Shown: piece by piece, positions 1 through 5,029 of the stretch
Layout of the letters: each line of letters starts with the position of its first letter
Numbering within the stretch: position 1 is the stretch's first letter
NCBI GenBank assembly: GCA_934589835.1
Contig: CAKTOK010000050.1
Location: forward strand, 1 to 9,865
Source: an uncultured Oscillospiraceae bacterium
GTDB lineage: Bacteria > Bacillota > Clostridia > Oscillospirales > Oscillospiraceae
Direction of reading: 5' to 3'
DNA length: 9,865 nucleotides
Program-made: the position numbers and the translations under genes
The notes under the pieces: generated by a model
Database searches by the model: none
What the model was told of the DNA's origin: nothing
What the model saw: only the letters and a program-made list of their open reading frames with translations

Positions 1-118
1 ATCTCTCAGCCGCCCGATTATCGGACATACTCCCCGGAAGTTACCTCCTTGCGGAGCAATCTCCCGGTTCATCGCACTGTAAACGCCTCCGGGCGTGTTG
101 TGCCCATCGCGCGCGTAC
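1..118 (-). ncRNA. 5' part of a structured leader RNA, cut by the window edge (T-box or TPP-type candidate)
   Basis: This is the RNA expected downstream of the minus-strand promoter at 125-153. Read on the minus strand it holds a hairpin with arms CCGGGAG and CTTCCGG (one G-U pair), an inner CTCC/GGAG stem and a GCAA tetraloop. Then come GGGGAGTATGTCC, a hairpin with arms GTCCGA and TCGGGC, and GGCTGAGAGAT at the edge. Two classes fit what is visible. The 10-mer GAGTATGTCC also occurs in the cysS T-box of this window, where it contains the specifier-loop AGTA, and AGAGA follows at T-box-like spacing. Alternatively, GGGGAG followed by GGCTGAGAG resembles the 5' half of a thiamine pyrophosphate riboswitch. 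The deciding part lies beyond base 1. A cis-regulatory leader is likely; the class is open. Confidence 0.45.
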
Positions 119-124
119 CTGCAT

Positions 125-153
125 ATCATATCGGAAAAAGCCTCTTGTGTCAA
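125..153 (-). promoter_or_regulatory. Sigma-A-type promoter for the left-edge leader RNA
   Basis: On the minus strand there is a perfect -35 TTGACA (148-153), a 17-bp spacer and a -10 TATGAT (125-130, 5/6 to consensus). The predicted start is near 118. No open reading frame follows closely, and the downstream sequence forms hairpins, which fits a long regulated 5' leader whose gene lies outside the window. Confidence 0.75.
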
Positions 154-165
154 GGGGATTTTTCT

Positions 166-181
166 ATTTTGTCAACAAAAT
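166..181. repeat. AT-rich 7-2-7 palindrome upstream of the left promoter
   Basis: ATTTTGT, a CA centre, and ACAAAAT form a perfect inverted repeat. It ends 12 bp upstream of the -35 box of the minus-strand promoter at 125-153. Its location suits an operator, but no specific regulator can be named from the sequence. Confidence 0.35.
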
Positions 182-266
182 TTTCATGAGCTTTTTGGCA
201 GTTTTGACGGGCATATATCTTGTGGCAGAGAAGCCGCTCCCCTCCCCTATCTGGGGCCGCACAGGC

Positions 267-292
267 GAAAAGCGCCGCCTGACGGCGGCGCT
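267..292 (-). terminator. Possible minus-strand intrinsic terminator
   Basis: AGCGCCGCC (271-279), a TGAC loop and GGCGGCGCT (284-292) make a perfect 9-bp GC-rich stem. Read on the minus strand it is followed by TTTTCGCC, a short U-tract that includes the last stem base. Read on the plus strand there is no U-tract. No minus-strand gene ends here, so it may be a backstop for read-through from cysS or a remnant. Apart from this hairpin, 182-331 shows no supported feature. Confidence 0.45.
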
Positions 293-331
293 CGCTGCGT
301 TGGGGGATTTTGACAATTTCGGTGAAATGGC

Positions 332-360
332 TTGCAAAGCGGCGGAGGCTTTGCTATAAT
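332..360 (+). promoter_or_regulatory. Strong promoter of the plus-strand structured RNA
   Basis: TTGCAA (332-337, 5/6 to the -35 consensus), exactly 17 bp, then a perfect TATAAT (355-360). The -10 is preceded by TGC, giving an extended -10. The predicted start is near 367. It directs transcription into 367-593, which has no credible reading frame but strong secondary structure. Confidence 0.75.
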
Positions 361-366
361 TTAGGC

Positions 367-593
367 GAAAAACAAAGATGCGGCGGCTTACGGGTGTTCC
401 CGCACCCGTAAGCCTATGCAGGTGAGGCACCACCTACACAATGACCGGAAAGGTCGCACCGCATGGGTATTATACGATATTCTGCCGCTTGACGCAAGTG
501 GTGGATTGTCGTTTTCCCAGTGCTGTGTTGCATCAGGAAGACTGTTTCTTCTTACGCTGTGTAGGCCACGTCCTGCCCAGCGTTTTTGTTTTT
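367..593 (+). ncRNA. Standalone structured non-coding RNA, class not identified
   Basis: This stretch lies between a near-consensus promoter and a hairpin terminator, facing cysS. Visible pairings: a perfect 12-bp hairpin 385-396/403-414; AGGTG/CACCT 420-424/431-435; GACC/GGTC 443-446/452-455; these three are enclosed by ATGCGG/CCGCAT 378-383/459-464. Next is a 7-bp hairpin 485-491/495-501 (one G-U pair), inside 474-482/504-512 (one U-U mismatch, one G-U), inside GGG/CCC 465-467/516-518. A hairpin at about 537-555 follows. The first bases GAAAAACAAA (367-376) are perfectly complementary to 585-594 in the U-rich tail, a terminal closing stem; the match extends to 13 bp over 364-376/585-597. 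The branched fold argues against 6S RNA, which is a single rod. A raiA-type RNA is conceivable in size and phylum, but I cannot confirm any family. Short ATG frames inside it look accidental. Confidence 0.65.
554..593 (+). terminator. Intrinsic terminator of the structured RNA
   Basis: ACGCTG (554-559) and GTAGG (561-565) pair with CCTGC (572-576) and CAGCGT (578-583). This gives an 11-bp stem with one U-C mismatch and a 6-base loop. It is followed by TTTTGTTTTT (584-593). Hairpin plus U-tract is the standard factor-independent terminator shape on the plus strand. Confidence 0.65.
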
Positions 594-599
594 CGCCCG

Positions 600-625
600 C
601 CCCGGAGGGCTCCCCCCCTCCGGGG
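600..625. repeat. GC-rich hairpin between the convergent transcripts
   Basis: CCCCGGAGGG (600-609) and CCCTCCGGGG (616-625) form a perfect 10-bp inverted repeat with a 6-base loop. Neither direction has a U-tract directly after it. The flanks continue the symmetry imperfectly: the T-rich, then CGCCCG sequence on the left resembles the reverse complement of the GGGTG and A-rich sequence on the right. The whole element therefore spans roughly 579-644. Confidence 0.5.
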
Positions 626-641
626 GTGTGGGTGAAGCAAA

Positions 642-671
642 AAAGAAGGACGCCGTGCGGCGTCCTTCTTT
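642..671 (-). terminator. cysS terminator, possibly bidirectional
   Basis: AAAGAAGGACGCCG (642-655) and CGGCGTCCTTCTTT (658-671) form a perfect 14-bp inverted repeat with only TG between the arms. It begins 11 bp past the cysS stop codon. On the minus strand the stem runs into a T-tract (TTTTTTG, 639-644). On the plus strand the 3' arm is followed by CGTTTT, so it could also catch read-through from the structured RNA. Confidence 0.85.
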
Positions 672-682
672 CGTTTTCCGGA

Positions 683-2131
683 TCAGGCGCGCTTCCACTT
701 GGCGCCATTGGGGATGTCGGTGACCTCGATGCCCTGTGCCTTCAGCGCATCGCGGATGCGGTCGGCCTCGGCGAAATTCTTGGCCTTCTTGGCATCGGCG
801 CGGGCGCGGATCAGCGCCTCCACGGCGGCGTCGGGCTCGCCGGACTCGCTGATGACGGCGAATTCGCCGGCGGCGGGGGTGGATGCGGCCTGCTTGCTGC
901 GGAGGACGGCGGCCTTTTCCAGCAGCTTCAGGCCCAGCACGGTGTCAAAGCTGTCCAGCAGGGCCAGCTTGGTCTTGTCGTTGGTCTTGGCCTTCAGCAC
1001 ATCGTACAGCACGGTGACGGCCATGGAGGTGTTCAGATCGTTGTCCATGGCGGCGGTGAATTTGGCCTTATATTCGTCGAAGGCGGGCTGGTCCACCTCG
1101 CCCTCGTCCTTCAACGCGGCGATGCGGGTCAGCAGCTTGTTATAGGCCACGGTGGCGTTGTCCAGATTCTCCCAGGTGAAGACCAGACTCTTGCGGTAGT
1201 GGCTCTGGAGGCAGAAGAAACGGTAGGCCAGCGGGTCGTAGCCCTTCTCCTCCAGCAGGGAGACGGTGAGGAACTCGCCCTTGGACTTGGACATCTTGCC
1301 GTGGTCGGTGTTCAGGTGGGCCACATGGCACCAGTGGGGGCACCACGGGTGGCCCAGATAGCTCTCGGACTGGGCGATCTCGTTGGTGTGGTGGGGGAAG
1401 GCGTTGTCCACGCCGCCGCAGTGGAGGTCCAGATACTCGCCGTTGTACTTCATGGAGATGCCGGAGCACTCGATGTGCCAGCCCGGGTAGCCCACGCCCC
1501 ACGGGGAGTCCCATTTCAGGGCCTGATCCTCAAACTTGGACTTGGTGAACCACAGCACGAAGTCGTTGCGGTTGCGCTTGTTGGTGTCCTCCTCCACGCC
1601 CTCGCGGACGCCCACCGCCAGATCCTCCTCGTTGTGGTCGTTGAAGATGTAGTAGCGCTCCAGCTTGGAGGTGTCGAAATACACGTTGCCGCCGGCCACA
1701 TAGGCATAGCCCTTCTCCAGCAGGCGGGAGATGATCTTGATATAGTCGTCGATGAGGCCGGTGGCGGGCTGCACCACATCGGGGCGCTTGATGTTCAGCT
1801 TCTGGCAGTCGGAGAAGAACGCATCGGTGTAGTACCGGGCGATCTCCATAACGGTCTTATGCTCGCGCCGAGCGCCCTTGAGCATCTTATCCTCGCCCTC
1901 GTCGGCGTCGGAGGTCAGGTGTCCCACGTCGGTGATGTTCATGACGCGGTTCACATCGTACCCGGCGTAGCGCAGGTACTTCTCCAGCACGTCCTCCATG
2001 ATGTAGGAGCGCAGGTTGCCGATGTGGGCAAAGTGGTACACCGTGGGGCCGCAGGTGTACATCTCCACATGGCCGGGGGTGTGGGTCTTGAACTCCTCTT
2101 TTTTGTGGGTGGCGGAATTATACAGATACAT
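683..2131 (-). CDS. cysS: Cysteine--tRNA ligase
   Basis: A class I aminoacyl-tRNA synthetase that activates cysteine with ATP and charges tRNA-Cys in the cytoplasm. The 482-residue length is normal for the family. HIGN at 36-39 and KMSKS at 279-283 are the two catalytic signatures. Cys27, Cys222, His247 and Glu251 match the zinc site that selects cysteine (Cys28, Cys209, His234, Glu238 in E. coli). The N-terminal TCGPTVY (26-32) and HCGGVDNAFPHH (237-248) are also typical. The C-terminal part, from about 330, is the helical DALR-type anticodon-binding region, ending in a basic tail. An in-frame start exists 34 codons upstream, but it would lie in the T-box terminator. The chosen ATG has AGGAGG (2138-2143) six bases before it. 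Expression should be induced by uncharged tRNA-Cys through the upstream T-box. Confidence 0.98.
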   Translation of the reverse strand: MYLYNSATHKKEEFKTHTPGHVEMYTCGPTVYHFAHIGNLRSYIMEDVLEKYLRYAGYDVNRVMNITDVGHLTSDADEGEDKMLKGARREHKTVMEIARYYTDAFFSDCQKLNIKRPDVVQPATGLIDDYIKIISRLLEKGYAYVAGGNVYFDTSKLERYYIFNDHNEEDLAVGVREGVEEDTNKRNRNDFVLWFTKSKFEDQALKWDSPWGVGYPGWHIECSGISMKYNGEYLDLHCGGVDNAFPHHTNEIAQSESYLGHPWCPHWCHVAHLNTDHGKMSKSKGEFLTVSLLEEKGYDPLAYRFFCLQSHYRKSLVFTWENLDNATVAYNKLLTRIAALKDEGEVDQPAFDEYKAKFTAAMDNDLNTSMAVTVLYDVLKAKTNDKTKLALLDSFDTVLGLKLLEKAAVLRSKQAASTPAAGEFAVISESGEPDAAVEALIRARADAKKAKNFAEADRIRDALKAQGIEVTDIPNGAKWKRA

Positions 2132-2174
2132 GATGAGCCTCCTATGATCTACATTATAATAATTATATATGTGT

Positions 2175-2211
2175 AAAAAAACGCCTCCCATGCCCGCAGG
2201 CATGAGAGGCG
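2175..2211 (-). terminator. T-box regulatory terminator
   Basis: The arms 2199-2211 and 2182-2194 form a 13-bp stem with one G-U pair and a 4-base loop. On the minus strand seven T residues follow (2175-2181). The T-box sequence lies just upstream, so binding of uncharged tRNA-Cys would favour the alternative antiterminator. Confidence 0.92.
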
Positions 2212-2411
2212 AAAGGATACTTCGCGGTTCCACTCTCGTTTATCACTCAGGTACGGCCCATGACGCAGGCCATGCGGAGGGCGTCCACAGCCCTCGCGCT
2301 CCCGGACGCACTTTCTGTCCGCAGCGGGTGAGCGGGCTTGCAGCCGACGGCCCCCTCTCTCTTGCCCCGTGGGATGGACATACTCTTTCCGATCAACGCG
2401 CTATTCGGTTG
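2175..2411 (-). ncRNA. T-box leader of cysS with Cys (UGC) specifier
   Basis: The transcript senses uncharged tRNA-Cys and switches between terminator and antiterminator. Stem I carries the specifier-loop AGTA at 2381-2384, AGAGAG-type repeats at 2355-2362 and an apical loop of GGCTGCAAGCC type. TGTCC after the AGTA pairs with GGACA before the specifier side. The opposite side reads GAAAG then TGC then G, placing the specifier codon UGC (cysteine) at 2308-2310, followed by a purine as expected. The T-box sequence AGAGTGGAACCGCG is at 2223-2236, close to the AGGGTGGNACCGCG consensus. Its UGGA (2229-2232) can pair with UCCA, matching the U73 discriminator of tRNA-Cys. Specifier, discriminator partner and downstream gene all agree. 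Confidence 0.93.
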
Positions 2412-2417
2412 GGTCTT

Positions 2418-2446
2418 ATGGTAGCAGGATTTCCTGCCGGTGTCAA
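2418..2446 (-). promoter_or_regulatory. Promoter of the cysS T-box transcript
   Basis: A perfect TTGACA (2441-2446), a 17-bp spacer and TACCAT (2418-2423), preceded by TGC (extended -10), on the minus strand. The predicted start is near 2411, just ahead of T-box stem I. The spacer holds a perfect palindrome: GCAGGA, TT, TCCTGC (2424-2437). cysS is thus transcribed independently of pgsA. Confidence 0.8.
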
Positions 2447-2458
2447 GTCATTTGATCG

Positions 2459-2498
2459 TACCATCGATTGGCAGGGGCAGACACGTCAATCGATGGTA
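2459..2498 (-). repeat. 12-bp inverted repeat over the pgsA stop codon
   Basis: TACCATCGATTG (2459-2470) and CAATCGATGGTA (2487-2498) are perfect inverted repeats with a 16-base loop. One arm covers the last codons and two bases of the pgsA stop. No U-tract follows in either direction, so it is not a canonical terminator. It could stabilise the 3' end of the pgsA mRNA. It ends 12 bp before the -35 of the cysS promoter. Confidence 0.6.
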
Positions 2499-3007
2499 AA
2501 AACATCGGCGTTCTTGGCGAAATACTCGATGCCGGAGTAGACGGTGGTGACCAGGATCACGCCCTGACACACATCGTTGAGCCACTGGGGGATGCCCAGC
2601 AGGATCAGGCAGATGCAGACCATGGTGGAGGCGGTCTTGATCTTGCCGGACCAGCCGGCGGCGATGACGCGGCCCTTCTCCACCGCTACAAGGCGCATGC
2701 CGGAGACGGCAAACTCCCGCAGCAGCACGATGGCCAGCACCCACGCGGCGAAGGTACCCTCCTCCACGAACCAGCACAGCGCCGCCATCACAAGGCATTT
2801 GTCGGCCAGCGGGTCCATGAACTTGCCGAAGTCGGAGATCTGGTTGTAATGGCGGGCGATGTAGCCGTCCAGCAGGTCGGTGAGGCAGGCCACGATGTAA
2901 ATGCCCAGCGCCGCATAGCGGCAGCCGGGGAAGCCCCAGTACAGCACCACCAGAAATACGGGGATCATCAGCACGCGCAGGATCGTCAGCTTGTTTGCGG
3001 TCGTCAT
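2486..3007 (-). CDS. pgsA: CDP-diacylglycerol--glycerol-3-phosphate 3-phosphatidyltransferase
   Basis: An integral membrane enzyme that makes phosphatidylglycerol phosphate from CDP-diacylglycerol and glycerol 3-phosphate, the committed step towards phosphatidylglycerol and cardiolipin. The CDP-alcohol phosphotransferase signature is complete: Asp44, Asp47-Gly48, Ala51-Arg52, Gly61, Asp65 and Asp69. The four aspartates form the metal site. The N-terminal NKLTILR (5-11) is typical of PgsA. Hydrophobic segments lie at about 12-25, 30-46, 70-110 and 125-160. At 173 residues it is close to the family's usual 180. The ATG follows an AAAGGCGG-like binding site about nine bases upstream. It sits 70 bp downstream of rimO with a likely promoter of its own. 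The family includes other CDP-alcohol transferases; length and N-terminus favour PgsA. Confidence 0.93.
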   Translation of the reverse strand: MTTANKLTILRVLMIPVFLVVLYWGFPGCRYAALGIYIVACLTDLLDGYIARHYNQISDFGKFMDPLADKCLVMAALCWFVEEGTFAAWVLAIVLLREFAVSGMRLVAVEKGRVIAAGWSGKIKTASTMVCICLILLGIPQWLNDVCQGVILVTTVYSGIEYFAKNADVFTID

Positions 3008-3041
3008 GGTAGGTATCCGCCTTTCGTTTTGGTCTTCGTGT

Positions 3042-3070
3042 ATTGTAGCACGGGCGGCGGAAAATGGAAA
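3042..3070 (-). promoter_or_regulatory. Probable pgsA promoter between rimO and pgsA
   Basis: On the minus strand: TTTCCA (3065-3070, 4/6), a 17-bp spacer and TACAAT (3042-3047, 5/6), preceded by TGC (extended -10). The predicted start is near 3035, about 28 bases before the pgsA ATG. No terminator is visible after rimO, so read-through may add to pgsA expression. Confidence 0.55.
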
Positions 3071-3077
3071 GCCTTTT

Positions 3078-4397
3078 TTACTCCGCCAGCTCGCCGGTCA
3101 GCTCGCCGTCCATGGCGCCGGTGAGGCGCACAGGCACGAACGCGCCCGCCTCCACCTCGCGGTCGGCCACGAAGTAGATGCGGCCGTCGATGTCGGGGCT
3201 TTCGGCATAGCTGCGGCCCACGAACATCATGGCCTGACTGTCGAACCCGTCGCACAGCACCTCCGTCACCGTGCCCATGCGGCTGTCGTTGAAAGCGTCC
3301 ATGATGCGGGACTGCACGTCCACGATGAGATCGGCGCGGCGCTCGGCCTCATCGGTGTCCACGCGGTTCAGCATTTTGGCGGCGGGAGTCCCCTCCTCCG
3401 GCGAATAGGGGAAGACGCCGGCCCGCTCGATGCGGACCTGCTGCAAAAATTCGCACAGCTCCTCGAAGGCGGCCTCGTCCTCATAGGGCAGGCCGGTGAT
3501 GAGGCTGGTACGCAGCACCAGATGGGGGATGCGGGCGCGCAGCGTCTCGAACAGCGCCAGCAGCTCCGCCTTGCCGCCCCGCCGGTTCATGGCCTTGAGA
3601 ACCTTGTCGTTGCAGTGCTGGATGGGGATGTCCAGATAGGGCAGGACCTTCTCCTCCGAGGCGATGGTATCGATGAGCTCATCGGTGAACTCATCGGGAT
3701 AGAGATAGTGCAGGCGGATCCAGCGGAAGTCCAGCCTGCACAGCTCATGCAGCAGGGCGGCCAGCTTCCGCTGCCCGTACAGGTCGATGCCGTAGCGGGT
3801 GATGTCCTGGGCAATGACGATGCACTCCTTCACACCGGTGTCCGCCAGACGGCGGGCCTCGGCCAGCACCTTCTCCATGGGACGGCTGCGGTAGCGGCCG
3901 CGGAGGGAGGGAATGACGCAGTAGGCGCAGCGGTTGTCGCAGCCCTCGGCGATACGCAGGTAGGCGTAGTGCTTGGGAGTGGTCAGCACCCGGTCGAACT
4001 CGTCGAGCATGCCGTGGATATCCGCGAAGCGGCAGGGGCGGCCGCCGCTCATCAGCTCCGCCAGCGCGGAGACGATCTCGCCGTAGCTGCCGGTGCCCAT
4101 GATGCCGTCCACCTCCGGCAGCTCCGTCAGGATCTCCTGCTGGTAGCGCTGGGTGAGGCAGCCGGTGACCAGGAGCTTCTGCACCTGCCCCTCCGCCTTG
4201 AGCTGGGCCACGGAGAGGATGGTGTCGATGGCCTCCTCCTTGGCGGAGTCGATGAAGCCGCAGGTGTTGATGACCACCACGTCGGCCCCCGAGGGCTCCT
4301 CCAGCAGGGTGTGGCCGGCATCGCGGCACAGGGCCATCATCTGCTCGGTATTCACCAGATTCTTGGCGCAGCCAAGGGAAATAAAGGACACTTTCAC
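3078..4397 (-). CDS. rimO: Ribosomal protein S12 methylthiotransferase RimO
   Basis: A radical-SAM enzyme with two iron-sulphur clusters that adds a methylthio group to the conserved aspartate of ribosomal protein S12. The N-terminal methylthiotransferase domain has its cluster cysteines at 10, 46 and 80. The radical-SAM motif is Cys153, Cys157, Cys160 in EGCDNRCAYC. The following IPSLRGRYRSRP and the later YLYPDE are characteristic of RimO rather than MiaB or MtaB. A C-terminal TRAM domain covers roughly 375-436. The length of 439 residues is normal. The start is GTG (4395-4397); GAGG of its binding site overlaps the recX TGA stop, with 11 bases between the genes, so coupling to recX is likely. 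The usual VDSE after the first cysteine reads VNTEQ (15-19) here. Confidence 0.96.
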   Translation of the reverse strand: MKVSFISLGCAKNLVNTEQMMALCRDAGHTLLEEPSGADVVVINTCGFIDSAKEEAIDTILSVAQLKAEGQVQKLLVTGCLTQRYQQEILTELPEVDGIMGTGSYGEIVSALAELMSGGRPCRFADIHGMLDEFDRVLTTPKHYAYLRIAEGCDNRCAYCVIPSLRGRYRSRPMEKVLAEARRLADTGVKECIVIAQDITRYGIDLYGQRKLAALLHELCRLDFRWIRLHYLYPDEFTDELIDTIASEEKVLPYLDIPIQHCNDKVLKAMNRRGGKAELLALFETLRARIPHLVLRTSLITGLPYEDEAAFEELCEFLQQVRIERAGVFPYSPEEGTPAAKMLNRVDTDEAERRADLIVDVQSRIMDAFNDSRMGTVTEVLCDGFDSQAMMFVGRSYAESPDIDGRIYFVADREVEAGAFVPVRLTGAMDGELTGELAE

Positions 4398-4408
4398 GTT
4401 GCGTTACC

Positions 4409-5029
4409 TCACGTTTCGTCGATCTGCTGCCCCAGCTCGTTGAGAACGGGGCGGATATCCTGCCACCGGAAGCCGCGGCGCTGGAGGGCGGCGGCGAAGC
4501 GGCGGCTGCTGTCATCGGTCAGGGGGCGGCCCCGCAGCTTCGTTTGCAGCAGCCGGCGGATGGCCTCCTGCGGCGGGGGAAGCTGGGCCAGCGCATCGTC
4601 CCACAGGGGCTGGGGGATGCCGCGGCGGTGCAGCTCCTGCCGGACCCGGGCGGCGCCGTAGCCCATGGCGCCGTAATGGCGGGCGATAACGCCGGCATAG
4701 GCGGCATCGTCCACAGCGCCCAGACCCTCCAGCCAGTCCGCCGCGCCGGCGGCATCCTCGGGCGAGGCGCCTTTTTTCGTCAGGCGGTCCGTCAGCTCCT
4801 TCTTGGAGAGCATCCGGCCGGAGGCCATGCCGGCTCCGCGGCGCTTGGCGTCGCTGCGGCGGGCGGCGGCCTGAAGCGCCGCCAGCGTCTCCGGCGGCAG
4901 GTCGAGGCCCTGATATAAGCCAAATTGCAGAAGCTCCGCGCCGGTGATCCGGAGGATGGTCCCATCCTCCAGATGCACCAGCACGCGCTCCTGCCTGTGT
5001 TTGGAATTTTCCAGCCGTTCGATGTGCAT
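4409..5029 (-). CDS. recX: Regulatory protein RecX
   Basis: RecX proteins bind RecA filaments and modulate, usually inhibit, RecA recombinase and coprotease activity. The 206-residue product has an N-terminal beta-like segment (about 10-30), then helical three-helix repeats. SKKELTDRLTKKG at about 95-107 and VRQELHRRGI at about 146-155 resemble the family's typical repeat helices. The start is fixed by overlap with recA: the recA TGA and the recX ATG share one base (TGATG, 5027-5031). A reading frame continuing 69 codons upstream is only the shadow of recA. No separate binding site is obvious, so translation probably depends on recA termination. RecX directly after recA is a common arrangement. 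Identity rests on context and the repeat helices. Confidence 0.9.
   Translation of the reverse strand: MHIERLENSKHRQERVLVHLEDGTILRITGAELLQFGLYQGLDLPPETLAALQAAARRSDAKRRGAGMASGRMLSKKELTDRLTKKGASPEDAAGAADWLEGLGAVDDAAYAGVIARHYGAMGYGAARVRQELHRRGIPQPLWDDALAQLPPPQEAIRRLLQTKLRGRPLTDDSSRRFAAALQRRGFRWQDIRPVLNELGQQIDET

Noticed and set aside
164..433. Small open frames on both strands in the left region (64-106 codons)
   Set aside because: They overlap promoters, hairpins and the structured RNA, lack good binding sites and resemble no known protein.
367..593. 6S RNA
   Set aside because: The size and terminal pairing fit, but the hairpins form side branches rather than one long rod with a central bubble.
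2145..2175. Two TATAAT-like sequences between the T-box terminator and cysS as an extra promoter
   Set aside because: No acceptable -35 box lies 16-18 bp upstream of either; the AT-rich stretch is better explained as the terminator run-off and an unstructured ribosome landing zone.
416..2176. Long plus-strand open frame opposite cysS (586 codons)
   Set aside because: It is antisense to an unambiguous cysS, crosses the structured RNA and the cysS terminator, is composed of Gly/Val/His/Leu-rich low-complexity sequence, and reflects GC-rich codon bias.
2132..2233. 34-codon N-terminal extension of cysS
   Set aside because: It would be translated through the T-box terminator stem, and an ideal AGGAGG precedes the downstream ATG, where family similarity begins.
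2991..4661. Long plus-strand open frame opposite rimO and recX (556 codons)
   Set aside because: Same cause: a shadow of GC-rich minus-strand codons with no recognisable domain and no ribosome binding site.
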